Assembly: GCF_008704535.1 (NCBI RefSeq)
Contig: NZ_CP023701.1
Location: 6,676,001 to 6,740,000, forward strand
Length of the DNA: 64,000 nucleotides
Reading direction: 5' to 3'
Source of the DNA: Streptomyces subrutilus
GTDB taxonomy: Bacteria; Actinomycetota; Actinomycetes; Streptomycetales; Streptomycetaceae
Shown here: in pieces, positions 25,312 to 34,002 of the stretch
How positions within the stretch are numbered: the first letter of the stretch is position 1
Layout of the letters: each line of letters opens with the position of its first letter
Notes under the pieces: generated by a model
Database searches by the model: none
Seen by the model: only the letters and a program-made list of their open reading frames with translations
Told to the model about the DNA's origin: nothing
Made by a program: the position numbers and the translations under genes

Positions 25312-26304
25312 TCAGCCGGCCGCGGCCTCGGCGTAGCGCCGGGCCAGCCGGGCGAAGGCCGCCCTGAGCTCCGGTGGGCCGACGACCTCGACGTCGGCGT
25401 CGAACCTGCCGATGGCGGCGGCCAGCCCGGCCCACGACCACGCGCCCAGGACGAGCCGGCACCGGTCGGGCCCGAGCTCCTCGACGAGCCCGTCGCAGCC
25501 GTACCGGGACACCGCGGCGGCGGGCAGGTCGAGGAGCACCTCGCCCCGGCAGGGCCACCCCTCCGGGCCGTCCGAGCCCCGGAACCTGGCCGTCACGAAG
25601 GCGGCCACGTCCCCGCCCGGCAGGGCGCGCGGCGCGAACCGCGGGCCCGTGGGGACGCGCGGGACGATCCGGTCGGCCCGGAAGGTGCGCCAGTCCTCGC
25701 GGTCGAGGTCCCAGGCGACCAGGTACCAGCGCCCGCCCCAGGTCACCAGGTGATGGGGCTGCGCCCGGCGCACCCGGGGCGCGGTGCCCGCCCCGCCCGA
25801 CGCGCCCGGCGCGCCGACGGGGGCGTAGTCGAAGCGCAGCACCTCGCGGGCGTGCACGGCGGCACTGAGCGTCAGCAGCACCCCGCCGTCCACCTGCGGG
25901 GCCGGCCGGTCGGCGGTCCGCTCGACGGTGGTGACCCGCAGGACGTCCATGTGGTGGCGCAGCCGCGCGGGCATGACCTGCCGGACGGTGTTCAGCGCCC
26001 GCTCCGCCGCCTCGCCGATGCCCGCACCGGAGGCGGCCGCGGTCTGGAGGGCGACGGCGAGCGCCACGGCCTGCTCGTCGTCGAACAGCAGCGGCGGCAG
26101 CTCGGAGCCCGCGCCGAGCCGGTACCCGCCGTCCGGGCCCTTGGCCGAGGCGATCGGATACCCCAGCTCGCGCAGCCGGTCGACGTCCCGGCGCACCGTG
26201 CGCGGGCTGACGTCCAGCCGTTCGGCCAGCAGCGCCCCGGGCCAGTCGCGCCGGGTCTGGAGCAGGGAGAGCAGCGAGAGCAGCCGCGCCGAGGTTTTCT
26301 GCAT
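25312..26304 (-). CDS. YafY-type transcriptional regulator with WYL domain
   Basis: 330 residues from ATG 26304. The N-terminal winged HTH is DeoR-like (SARLLSLLSLLQTRRDWPGA, then LAERLDVSPRTVRRDVDRLR, with GYPIASAKGPDGGYRLG as the wing). The C-terminal WYL domain contains the literal WYL tripeptide in GGRWYLVAWDLDREDWRTFR (about residue 205) followed by ADRI. WYL domains sense nucleic-acid or nucleotide ligands, and many such regulators respond to DNA damage. It is divergent from a gene for an AlkZ-like DNA glycosylase family protein, a likely target. Confidence 0.9.
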   Translation of the reverse strand: MQKTSARLLSLLSLLQTRRDWPGALLAERLDVSPRTVRRDVDRLRELGYPIASAKGPDGGYRLGAGSELPPLLFDDEQAVALAVALQTAAASGAGIGEAAERALNTVRQVMPARLRHHMDVLRVTTVERTADRPAPQVDGGVLLTLSAAVHAREVLRFDYAPVGAPGASGGAGTAPRVRRAQPHHLVTWGGRWYLVAWDLDREDWRTFRADRIVPRVPTGPRFAPRALPGGDVAAFVTARFRGSDGPEGWPCRGEVLLDLPAAAVSRYGCDGLVEELGPDRCRLVLGAWSWAGLAAAIGRFDADVEVVGPPELRAAFARLARRYAEAAAG

Positions 26305-26442
26305 GTCTCCATCGTGGCCCGAGAAGCGGACACCCTCTGGCCTCTTCTCGTGCCAGTGTGGGCCCGATGCGGCCGGACAGTGCGACGGGGCCCACCCGGC
26401 AGCCCCTCCCACCCCCTCACCCCCTCACCCCCACGGAGCGAG

Positions 26443-26556
26443 ATGGACCAGCAGACGCACACCTCCGGTGTACCGGCCGAGGCCAACCGGACCGGGGCCC
26501 CCTCGGCCCCCGCACCGGCGCCCGGCTCCGCACCGGTCGCGGGCGCGGCCCGATGA
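26443..26556 (+). CDS. Small peptide frame preceding and overlapping the AlkZ-like gene
   Basis: 37 codons from ATG 26443 (cggagcgag just upstream), giving a hydrophilic Ala/Pro-rich peptide beginning MDQQTHTSGVPAEANRTG. Its stop overlaps the next start as ATGA, which suggests a coupled leader peptide. There is no family match, and it could be non-functional. Confidence 0.35.
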   Translation: MDQQTHTSGVPAEANRTGAPSAPAPAPGSAPVAGAAR

Positions 26557-27647
26557 CCGTGCTCGACGCCCGGGCGCTCAACCGCGCGACCCTCGCCCGG
26601 CAACTGCTCCTCGATCGCGCCGACCTGCCCGCCCTCGACGCCGTCGCCCATCTCGGGGGACTGCAGGCGCAGGAACCGCAGGAGCCGTTCGTCGGGCTCT
26701 GGTCGCGCCTGCGCGGTTTCCGACCAGCGCGGCTCTCGGACCTGTTGACCGGGCGGAGCGTGGTCCGCACCCACCTCATGCGCCGCACCGTCCACCTCCT
26801 CACCGCCGACGACGCCCTGGCCTGGCGCGCGCGCCACGACGCCATGCTGCGCCAACGCGTGCTCGGTACGTACCGCCGAGAGCTCGCCGGGGTGGACCTC
26901 GACGCGCTCGCCGCGGCCGGCCGGGAGGTGATGGCCGACGGAGAGCCCCGCTCGATGGGCGAGCTCGCGCGGGCGCTGGCCGACCGCTGGCCGGAGCCCG
27001 GCACCCGGGCCTTGGGCGAGATGCTCGTCGCCGCGCTCGTCCCGATGGTCCAGCTCCCGCCGCGCGGCCTCTGGCGGACCAAGGCGGGCGTGCGCAACGT
27101 CCCGCTCGCCGCATGGCTGGGGCGCGCCCCGGCCCCGCTCCCGGACGACGGCTCCGACCCGGTGGGCCAGGCGCTCGTACGGCGCTACCTGGCCGCCTAC
27201 GGCCCGGCGGCCTCCGCCGACCTGCGCGCCTGGTGCGGCCTGGCCGGACTGCCCGCCGCGGTCGCCGCCCTGCGCGGCGAGCTGGTCTCCTTCCGCGACG
27301 AGCGCGGCCGGGAACTGCTGGACCTCCCCGACGCGCCGCGGCCCGACCCCGGCACACCCGCCCCGGTCCGCTTCCTGCCCGCCTTCGACAACGCGGTCCT
27401 CGGCTACCACGACCGCGGCCGGATCATCGACGACGCCCACCGCGGCCTCTCGGTCGCCGGCGAACGCGTCGTCCTGGTCGACGGCCGCGTCGCCGCCACC
27501 TGGACCGTCCGGGCCGGGACCGTGGCCGTCGCCCCACTGCACCGGTTGACCCCGCACGAGCGCACCGCCGTCGCCGAACAGGGCCGCGAACTGGCCGCGT
27601 TCCTCTCCGACGGCGAAACCCGGAGCGTCTCGCTCGCCGGGGCGTAG
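26553..27647 (+). CDS. Winged-helix DNA-binding / AlkZ-like DNA glycosylase family protein
   Basis: 364 residues. The family signature LQAQ lies at residues 37-40 (Gln38 and Gln40 correspond to the QxQ catalytic motif of AlkZ). It is followed by GLWSRLRGF, VVRTHLMRRTVHLLTADD, and the C-terminal LPAFDNAVLGYHDR and GRVAATWTV segments typical of this tandem winged-helix family. AlkZ itself unhooks DNA interstrand crosslinks; most actinobacterial relatives are untested and may be glycosylases or resistance proteins. The gene is divergent from the WYL regulator and coupled to a small upstream frame. Confidence 0.85.
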   Translation: MTVLDARALNRATLARQLLLDRADLPALDAVAHLGGLQAQEPQEPFVGLWSRLRGFRPARLSDLLTGRSVVRTHLMRRTVHLLTADDALAWRARHDAMLRQRVLGTYRRELAGVDLDALAAAGREVMADGEPRSMGELARALADRWPEPGTRALGEMLVAALVPMVQLPPRGLWRTKAGVRNVPLAAWLGRAPAPLPDDGSDPVGQALVRRYLAAYGPAASADLRAWCGLAGLPAAVAALRGELVSFRDERGRELLDLPDAPRPDPGTPAPVRFLPAFDNAVLGYHDRGRIIDDAHRGLSVAGERVVLVDGRVAATWTVRAGTVAVAPLHRLTPHERTAVAEQGRELAAFLSDGETRSVSLAGA

Positions 27648-27815
27648 GCGCGCGGCCCCGGCCGCTCGGCGCGGTGGGCCCACCCGCCCTTCTGCGGGGG
27701 ACGATCGGGGCCGTCGCCGGGCCGGCGGCCGTGCTCGCGGGAACCGGCGGCCCGGCGCGTCGCAGGGCCGTGTGACCATGACTTCTCCGGCACGTCAGCA
27801 CCACATGGGGGGACC

Positions 27816-28541
27816 ATGCGCACCCGAACCACCGCCGTCTCGGCCCGACTCGCCGCCGCGCTCGCGGCGCTGTGCGTCCTGGCCGGCTGTACCGCCTCCG
27901 GCGAGGCCCCGCGGACGGGCTCGGCCGGCGCTGCGTCCGCCCCGGCGGCGTCGGCACCGCCCGCTCCGGGAGCCGGCTCCGGGTACGAAGGGCCCCGGCC
28001 GCAGGACCAGAACCTCCTGGCCTGGACCGGCGACCCCAACGACGCGGGACACGTCACCGCGCAGAGCGCCGCCGGGGTCGGCGGGCGCGTCACCCTGGTG
28101 CGGCTCGTGCTGCGCGAACGGATCACCTGGTCCAACGTGTGGCTCGGGCTGGCCGGCGTCGACCCGAACGCCCGGCTTTCCCAGTGCCACCTCGGCGTCT
28201 ACGACGCCCGCGGCACCCTGCGCGCCTCCACCGCGGACATCGCGCCGCAGCTGATGACCGACGCCGTCGCCAAACCACTGCCCCTCGCCCAGCCCTTCAC
28301 CGCCGAGCCCGGCACCTACTTCGTCGCCCTGCTCCTCAACGGCACCTGGGCCACCAACGCCCTCACCCTCAAGGCCACCGGCGCCGGCATCTCGGTCAAC
28401 GCGGGCCTGACCCCGCCGAACCTCCGCTACAGCACCGTCCTGACCGGCCAGACCTCCCTGCCGGCCACCGTGAACCTCGCCGAACAGTCCACCAGCACGA
28501 TCAACACCGGCTGGGCCAGCCAGTGGTACGCCGTCTCCTGA
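27816..28541 (+). CDS. Putative secreted lipoprotein
   Basis: 241 residues. A typical type II signal (MRTRTTAVSARLAAALAALC, then lipobox LAGC with the lipidated Cys at 25) is followed by an Ala/Pro/Ser-rich linker (about 27-55). The folded part is beta-rich (VTLVRLVLRERITWSNVWLG, then GTYFVALLLNGTWATNA and GWASQWYAVS) and resembles a jelly-roll or carbohydrate-binding-like sandwich. It should be anchored to the outer face of the membrane. No enzymatic motif is visible and I do not recognise a named family. Confidence 0.75.
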   Translation: MRTRTTAVSARLAAALAALCVLAGCTASGEAPRTGSAGAASAPAASAPPAPGAGSGYEGPRPQDQNLLAWTGDPNDAGHVTAQSAAGVGGRVTLVRLVLRERITWSNVWLGLAGVDPNARLSQCHLGVYDARGTLRASTADIAPQLMTDAVAKPLPLAQPFTAEPGTYFVALLLNGTWATNALTLKATGAGISVNAGLTPPNLRYSTVLTGQTSLPATVNLAEQSTSTINTGWASQWYAVS

Positions 28542-28621
28542 CCCGCAGCCCCATCCGGACCCCCACCCACCCACCCGTACCCGCCGCCGCACGGCGCCGC
28601 GGCCCGTGGCATCGTGGTGCC

Positions 28622-29194
28622 ATGCCCATCGAGGTCCGCCCGGCTGTCCGCTTCGACGACGTCCGTACCCTCGTCGGTCCGAAGTCGCCCACGGCCAACG
28701 TCTGTTGGTGCCTGAGCCACCGGATCCCGTCGAAGCTCAACAACGAGCTGCGGGGGCCAGCCCGCGGTGAGTACGTCGCCGGGCTGTGCCGCCAGGAGCC
28801 CCCGCCGGGGGTCCTGGCCTACGACGGCGCCGAGCCGGTCGGCTGGGCGGCCGTGGCACCGCGTTCGGCCACCTCCTTCGCGCACAGTCGACGAATCCCG
28901 CACGTCGACGACCTGCCGGTCTGGTCCCTGTGGTGCGTCCGGGTGCGCCCCGGACACCGCGGGAAGGGCCTCTCGCACGCCCTCATCGCGGGCGCGGTCG
29001 ATTTCGCCCGCGCCCAGGGAGCGCCGGCCGTCGAGGCCTACCCGCTCGACAACGGCGACGCCAAGGTCGACCTGACGATGGCCTACGCCGGCCTCCGCGG
29101 GAACTTCGAGCGCGCCGGCTTCACCCACGCCGCCGACACCACCTCGGTCCTCGCCGGCCACCCCCGGGTGCTGATGCGCCGCGACCTGCGCTGA
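28622..29194 (+). CDS. GNAT family N-acetyltransferase
   Basis: 190 residues from ATG 28622. Acetyl-CoA-binding motif A is clear: LWCVRVRPGHRGKGLSHALI with the (R/Q)xxGx(G/A) loop GHRGKG, followed by a helix (DFARAQGAPAVEAYPLD). The first part contains an unusual conserved-looking CWCLSHR segment. GNAT enzymes transfer an acetyl group from CoA to an amine; the substrate is not predictable. There is no close ribosome-binding site. A weak -10-like CATCGT stands six bases before the ATG, so a leaderless transcript is possible. Confidence 0.85.
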   Translation: MPIEVRPAVRFDDVRTLVGPKSPTANVCWCLSHRIPSKLNNELRGPARGEYVAGLCRQEPPPGVLAYDGAEPVGWAAVAPRSATSFAHSRRIPHVDDLPVWSLWCVRVRPGHRGKGLSHALIAGAVDFARAQGAPAVEAYPLDNGDAKVDLTMAYAGLRGNFERAGFTHAADTTSVLAGHPRVLMRRDLR

Positions 29195-29316
29195 CGGAGG
29201 GTGCCGGGCCGGGTGCGGGGCGTCCCGTGCGCCGCCGCACGGGGAGCGGCCGCGGGAGGGGCGGCGTACGGTCGGAGGAAGAGACTCCCGCCGACGGGTG
29301 AAGGGAGGCGGCGCCC

Positions 29317-29532
29317 ATGTCCGTCATCGACCCCGCGGTGTCCGTGCGGCTCGGCGCGTCCAGTGCCCGGCGGCTCGTCGGACTGCTCGCCGAGGTGGCC
29401 CAGCTGCTGGAGGACCCGGGCCCCCTGCGCCTCACGACGGCCCAGGCCGACGCGCTGGGGCAGGGGACGGACCGCGGCGAGCTGGTGGAGTGGACCCGCA
29501 CCCTGGCGGCCGAACTCCGGGCCGGACTCTGA
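29317..29532 (+). CDS. Small hypothetical protein
   Basis: 71 residues from ATG 29317 with gggaggcgg upstream. The peptide is helical and Leu-rich (SSARRLVGLLAEVAQLLEDP, then LRLTTAQADALGQGTDRGEL). No family is recognised. The good ribosome-binding site and codon use support a real gene. Confidence 0.6.
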   Translation: MSVIDPAVSVRLGASSARRLVGLLAEVAQLLEDPGPLRLTTAQADALGQGTDRGELVEWTRTLAAELRAGL

Positions 29533-29586
29533 CCGTCCGGCCCACCCGGCCCGAGGTCCGTGCGCGTCGCGTGAGACCATCCGTGC

Positions 29587-30081
29587 GTGTCGGACGAGCC
29601 GAGCGGTGTGCGCGCGTTCCCGGACGGGGCCGGGTCCCCGTCGTACTCGGTGCGCGCCCGCAGCGGTCGGCGCCTGGCTCCCCTCGCCGCCGATCCCGCC
29701 GTCGCGCGGGCGTTGGCGGCCCTGCTGCTCGACGCGGCCGACACCGCGGTGATCCGGCAGACGGCCGGAGCCCTCGTCCGGGCCGGGACGCCGGCCGCCC
29801 TGCGGCTCCTCGCCGCCGGATGGGGCGCGGCCGATGACCAGCAGGCCGACTGGTCGGCGACCGGGGTGCACGACGCGCTCGCGGAACCGGACGGCGCGGA
29901 CCGGGCGGCGGCCGTGTCGGCGTACGGCCGGCACCTCGCCGGGGACCCGGACGCTGCCGTGCGCCGGGGCGCCGCGGACCTGTGCGACGTCGCCGAGAGG
30001 GCCATCCGTCGGCCTGGGAGCACGGGCGGTGCCGAGCCGGCGGACCGCGGGCGCCCTCCCGTGCGCCGGGTCCCGTCGTGA
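29587..30081 (+). CDS. Hypothetical protein with HEAT-like helical repeats
   Basis: 164 residues from GTG 29587. The middle consists of Ala/Leu-rich helix pairs (DPAVARALAALLLDAADTAV, IRQTAGALVRAGTPAALRLL, GDPDAAVRRGAADLCDVAER) that resemble HEAT-type repeats. There is no enzyme motif. The stop codon overlaps the GTG of the downstream esterase gene (GTGA), so the two are probably co-translated. Function unknown. Confidence 0.6.
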   Translation: MSDEPSGVRAFPDGAGSPSYSVRARSGRRLAPLAADPAVARALAALLLDAADTAVIRQTAGALVRAGTPAALRLLAAGWGAADDQQADWSATGVHDALAEPDGADRAAAVSAYGRHLAGDPDAAVRRGAADLCDVAERAIRRPGSTGGAEPADRGRPPVRRVPS

Positions 30082-31112
30082 GCGACGGGGGAGCGCCCCC
30101 GGGGCTCGGCGCCGTCGGGGAGGAGCGGCCCGCGCCGCCCTTCGACCCGGAACTGCACGCCGCGCTGTACGCCCGGACCGGCGGGGCCCGGGAGCCGGTC
30201 ACCCCGCAGACCCTCGCGGCGGTGCAGGAGCGGGACGCCGCGGTCCGGCCGCGGCCGACCCTGCGGGAACTGCGCGACGGCGGCCGGTTCGAGGTGGCCG
30301 AGCTGCTCGCACCGGGCCCCCGCGACGGGGCCGGGCGCGGTCCGGACGTCGCGCTCGTCAGCGCGCGGCCCGCCGGGACCACCGGGCCGCTGCCGGTCCT
30401 GTACTACCTGCACGGCGGCGGCATGATCGCGGGCAATGCCCGGTCCGTCCTGCCGCGCCTGCTGCGGACCTGGGCCCTGCCGCTCGGGCTCGCCGTGGCC
30501 TGCGTCGAGTACCGGCTGGCGCCGCGGACGCGCTACCCCGGAGCCGTCGAGGACTGCTACAGCGGCCTCGTGTGGGCCGCCGGACACGCGGCCGAGCTGG
30601 GTTTCGACGCGGACCGGATCGTGATCGGAGGCAAGAGCGCGGGCGGCGGGCTCGCCGCCGCACTGGCCCTGCTGGCCCGCGACCGCGGCGGGCCGGTCCC
30701 GGTCGGCCAGCTGTTGCTGAGCCCGATGCTCGACGACCGCGGCGACGGCTTCTCCAGCCACCAGATGGCCGGCCGCGACACGTGGGACCGCACCTCCAAC
30801 GCGACCGCGTGGCAGGCGGTCCTGGGGGACCGTTACGGCGCGGCCGACCTGCCGCCCTACGCGGCCCCGGCACGGGCCGCGGACCTGTCCCGGCTGCCGC
30901 CGGCCTACGTGGAGGTCGGGTCGGCCGAGACCTTCCGGGACGAGGCCGTGGCGTACGCCGATGCGATCTGGCGGGCCGGCGGAGACGCCGAACTGCACGT
31001 GTGGCCCGGCGCCTTCCACGGCTTCGACACCATCGCACCGCGGGCCGCGCTCAGCCGGGACGCCGGCGAGGCCCGCACCCGCTGGCTGCGCAGGATCCTC
31101 GACGGCCGCTGA
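30078..31112 (+). CDS. Alpha/beta hydrolase, HSL-type esterase
   Basis: 344 residues from GTG 30078. The hormone-sensitive-lipase signature is complete: oxyanion HGGGMIAG (about residue 114), nucleophile in GGKSAGGGLA (Ser about 188), the acid region SPMLDDR and VGSAETFRDEA, and the catalytic His in AFHGFDT (about 315). HSL esterases hydrolyse short acyl esters. There is no signal peptide, so it acts in the cytoplasm. It is translationally coupled to the upstream helical-repeat gene. The preceding 100 bases are also open in frame, but the GTGA overlap decides the start. Confidence 0.9.
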   Translation: MSDGGAPPGLGAVGEERPAPPFDPELHAALYARTGGAREPVTPQTLAAVQERDAAVRPRPTLRELRDGGRFEVAELLAPGPRDGAGRGPDVALVSARPAGTTGPLPVLYYLHGGGMIAGNARSVLPRLLRTWALPLGLAVACVEYRLAPRTRYPGAVEDCYSGLVWAAGHAAELGFDADRIVIGGKSAGGGLAAALALLARDRGGPVPVGQLLLSPMLDDRGDGFSSHQMAGRDTWDRTSNATAWQAVLGDRYGAADLPPYAAPARAADLSRLPPAYVEVGSAETFRDEAVAYADAIWRAGGDAELHVWPGAFHGFDTIAPRAALSRDAGEARTRWLRRILDGR

Positions 31113-31120
31113 GGGGCCGG

Positions 31121-31173
31121 GGGCGTACGTGCCGGACCGGGCGTACGTGCCGGGCCGGGCGTACGTGCCGCGG
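31121..31173. repeat. Three tandem 18-bp repeats between convergent genes
   Basis: Units of gggcgtacgtgccggacc, gggcgtacgtgccgggcc and a partial third copy. Each holds the palindromic core GTAC within cgtacg. They lie between the esterase and the FadD19-like gene, which converge. Function unknown; they could be a slippage product. Confidence 0.75.
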
Positions 31174-31244
31174 GCCCGCCCGGGCGGCCGTCGCCGCCGT
31201 GCGGCCCGTGCGCTGCGCCGTACCGCTCGCCCCGCGGCGCGCCG

Positions 31245-32882
31245 TCAGCCGGCCGCCGCGGTGTCGGCCTCCGTCGCCACCGACTTGGCCCACCGGTAGT
31301 CCGCCTTGCCGCTGGGCGAGCGCTGGATGGCGGGGGCCACGACCAGCTGGCGCGGGATCTTGTACCCCGCCAGCCGCGTGCGGCAGTGGCTCTGGATCTC
31401 GTCGAGGGTCGGTGCCTGCCCGCCCGCCCGGACCTGGACGACGGCGGCCACGTGACTGCCCCAGCGCGGGTCCGGCACCCCGGCGACCAGGGCGTCGTAC
31501 ACGTCCGGATGGGACTTGAGCGCCTGCTCGACCTCCTCCGGATAGACCTTCTCGCCACCGGTGTTGATGCACTGCGAACCGCGCCCCAGCACGGTCACGA
31601 TGCCCTGCTCGTCCACCGTGGCCATGTCCCCGAGCAGCACCCACCGCTCGGACCCCTTCCGGAAGAAGGTCTCGGCGGTCTTGGCGGGGTCGTTGTAGTA
31701 GCCCAGCGGAACGTGTCCGCGCTGGGCGAGCCGCCCCGGCACGCCCAGCGCCACCGGTTCGAGGGTCACCGGATCGACCACCTGCGTACGCTCGTTGACC
31801 TCCAGCCGGAACCCCTTCTCCGGTCCGGAGTCGCCGGTCGCCTTGCCGTTCGAACCGGACTCCGACGAACCGAAGTTGTTGAGCAGCGCCACGTTCGGGG
31901 CCAGCCGCTGGAACTCGGCGCGCACCGTCTCCGACATGATCGCCCCGGAGGAGGAGACGCTGAAAAGGGAGGACAGGTCGGTCCCCTTCAGCGGGCCGTT
32001 CAGGGCGTCGATGAGGGGCCTGAGCATCGCGTCGCCCACCAGCGACACGCTCGACACCTTCTCCTTCTCGATGGTGCGCAGCACCTCCTCGGGCGCGTAC
32101 TTGCGGTGGATGACCACGCGCTGGCCGTAGTTGAAGGCGATGAACGAGGTCAGCGTCGACGTGCCGTGCATCAGCGGCGGCGCCGGGAAGAAGGTGAGCC
32201 CGGAGCCGCGCGCGGCGACCCGCTCGGCCAGCTCCTCCGGCCGCCCGACCGGTTCGCCGGTCGGTTCGCCGCCGAACAGCCCGGCGAAGAAGAGGTCCTC
32301 CGCCCGCCACATCACGCCCTTGGGCATGCCGGTGGTGCCGCCCGTGTAGATGATGAAGAGGTCGTCGGCGCTGCGGGCCGGGAAGCCGCGCTCCGGTGAG
32401 CCGGCCGCCTCGGCGTCCTCGTACGGCACCGGGGCCACGGACGGCTCCGGGCCTCCTCCGGGGGCCGCCCCGACGCGGATCAGGTGGCGCAGCCGGGGGG
32501 TCTGGGGGAGGGCGGCCGCCACGCGCCCGGTGAACTCGCCCTCGAAGACGAGGGCGGCGAGGTCGGCGTCGTTGTAGAGGTAGACCAGCTCCTCTTCGAC
32601 GTAGCGGTAGTTGACGTTGACCGGGACCAGGCGCGCCTTCAGGCAGGCCAGTACGGTCTGCAGGTACTCGACGCCGTTGTAGAGGTGCAGGCCCAGGTGC
32701 TCGCCGGCCCTGAGTCCGCTGTCGAGCAGGTGGTGCGCGACGCGGTTGGCCGCCGCGTCCAGCTCCGCGTACGTGAGGCGGCGCTCGGCGCCGGTCCCGG
32801 GGTGGTCCACGTACACGAGGGCCTCACGGTCCGGAACCACGTCCACGACCGACTCGAACAGGTCGGCAAGGTTGTACTCCAC
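31245..32882 (-). CDS. Acyl-CoA synthetase, FadD19-like
   Basis: 545 residues from the GTG at 32882, eight bases beyond aggagg; the frame is open further upstream but without a better start. Motifs: FIIYTGGTTGMPKGVMW (ATP loop), LNNFGSSESGSNG (adenylate pocket), LLGDMATVDEQG (hinge), and SPSGKADYRWAK with the catalytic Lys near the C-terminus. It is divergent from an EchA19-like hydratase over a 207-base promoter region, as I recall for fadD19/echA19 of Mycobacterium tuberculosis, where FadD19 activates steroid side-chain acids. By analogy it would load a sterol- or branched-chain acid onto CoA. The substrate is an inference. Confidence 0.9.
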   Translation of the reverse strand: MEYNLADLFESVVDVVPDREALVYVDHPGTGAERRLTYAELDAAANRVAHHLLDSGLRAGEHLGLHLYNGVEYLQTVLACLKARLVPVNVNYRYVEEELVYLYNDADLAALVFEGEFTGRVAAALPQTPRLRHLIRVGAAPGGGPEPSVAPVPYEDAEAAGSPERGFPARSADDLFIIYTGGTTGMPKGVMWRAEDLFFAGLFGGEPTGEPVGRPEELAERVAARGSGLTFFPAPPLMHGTSTLTSFIAFNYGQRVVIHRKYAPEEVLRTIEKEKVSSVSLVGDAMLRPLIDALNGPLKGTDLSSLFSVSSSGAIMSETVRAEFQRLAPNVALLNNFGSSESGSNGKATGDSGPEKGFRLEVNERTQVVDPVTLEPVALGVPGRLAQRGHVPLGYYNDPAKTAETFFRKGSERWVLLGDMATVDEQGIVTVLGRGSQCINTGGEKVYPEEVEQALKSHPDVYDALVAGVPDPRWGSHVAAVVQVRAGGQAPTLDEIQSHCRTRLAGYKIPRQLVVAPAIQRSPSGKADYRWAKSVATEADTAAAG

Positions 32883-33031
32883 CGTTCCTCCTGACCCTCG
32901 AACTGCCCTGAAGTGCCCCGGCGTACCCGAGTCCGGGCGCACGGCTGCTCCGCTCGGCGGTCATTAGAGCGCCGCCGGCCACAAGTGGGAAGGGCGTCAC
33001 CCAAGAAAACTGACTGGGTGTCAGAAAACTC

Positions 33032-33060
33032 TTGAACTGCACCCGCCCCTACTGCAACCT
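33032..33060 (+). promoter_or_regulatory. Candidate promoter of the echA19-like operon
   Basis: TTGAAC (33032-33037) and CAACCT (33055-33060) are separated by 17 bases, a good fit to a housekeeping-type promoter. The -10 box overlaps the KstR-like site, so the bound repressor would block RNA polymerase. Confidence 0.45.
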
Positions 33061-33066
33061 GTTCTA
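33053..33066. promoter_or_regulatory. KstR-type operator (exact match to TNNAACNNGTTNNA)
   Basis: TGCAACCTGTTCTA fits every fixed position of the published KstR consensus TNNAACNNGTTNNA. It lies in the divergent promoter region, 23 bases before the EchA19-like start and 171 bases from the FadD19-like start. KstR is a TetR repressor that releases DNA on binding a steroid-derived CoA thioester. No kstR gene is in the window. Confidence 0.65.
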
Positions 33067-33089
33067 GGTCTTGAGACGGGAGGACGGCA

Positions 33090-33890
33090 ATGGGTGGGAC
33101 GGAACACCTGACCGTGGAGCGCCACGGCGCCACGCTGGTACTCACCATGAACAGGCCCGAGACGAAGAACGCGCTCTCGCTGCCGCTGCTGGTGGGGCTC
33201 CACGACGGCTGGCTGGAGGCCGACGCCGACGACGCGATCCGCTCGGTGGTGCTGACCGGCGCGGGAGGCGACTTCTGCGCCGGCATGGACCTCAAGGCCC
33301 TCGCCGGGAAGGGCATGGCGGGCGACCGGTACCGCGACCGCCTCAAGGCCGACCCCGACCTGCACTGGAAGGCGATGCTCCGTCACCACCGCCCGCGCAA
33401 ACCGGTGATCGCCGCGGTGGAGGGGTACTGCGTGGCCGGCGGCACCGAGATCCTCCAGGGCACCGACATCCGGGTGGCGGCCGAGGGCGCCACCTTCGGC
33501 CTCTTCGAGGTCAAGCGCGGCCTCTTCCCGATCGGCGGCTCCACGGTACGGCTGCCGCGCCAGATCGCGCGCACGCACGCCCTGGAGATGCTGCTGACCG
33601 GTCGGCCCTACTCGGCCGGGGAGGCCGCGCGGATCGGACTCGTCGGACGGGTCGTCCCCGACGGGACGGCGCTGGAGGCCGCGCTGGAGATCGCGGAGCG
33701 GGTCAACGCGTGCGGGCCGCTGGCGGTGGAGGCGGTGAAGGCCTCGGTGTACGAGACCGCGGAGCTGACCGAGGCGGAGGGACTGGCGTCCGAACTGCTC
33801 CGCGGCTGGCCGATCTTCGACACCGCGGACGCGAAGGAGGGCGCGCGGGCCTTCGCCGAGCGCCGTCCCGCCGTGTACCGCCGCGAGTAG
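33090..33890 (+). CDS. Enoyl-CoA hydratase (crotonase family), EchA19-like
   Basis: 266 residues from ATG 33090 behind gggagga. Crotonase features: TMNRPETKNALSLPLL near the N-terminus, first oxyanion loop AGGDFCAGMDLKAL (about residue 65), and second loop KPVIAAVEGYCVAGGTEILQ (about residue 104). These are followed by EVKRGLFPIGGSTVRLPRQI. The catalytic Glu position is occupied in the AGGTEIL/KRGLFP region as in active hydratases. It should hydrate an enoyl-CoA made from the acid activated by the divergent ligase. It is the first gene of a four-gene operon with DUF35 and two thiolase-fold proteins. Confidence 0.9.
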   Translation: MGGTEHLTVERHGATLVLTMNRPETKNALSLPLLVGLHDGWLEADADDAIRSVVLTGAGGDFCAGMDLKALAGKGMAGDRYRDRLKADPDLHWKAMLRHHRPRKPVIAAVEGYCVAGGTEILQGTDIRVAAEGATFGLFEVKRGLFPIGGSTVRLPRQIARTHALEMLLTGRPYSAGEAARIGLVGRVVPDGTALEAALEIAERVNACGPLAVEAVKASVYETAELTEAEGLASELLRGWPIFDTADAKEGARAFAERRPAVYRRE

Positions 33891-34002
33891 CCCCGGCCGG
33901 TGCCCGTGCCGGTGCCGATGCCGGTACCCCGCCCGGGGCCGCCCCGCGGACCCGATGCGCGCACCGGCGCCCGCGCGGCCGCCGCCGGCGACGACGGCTC
34001 CG

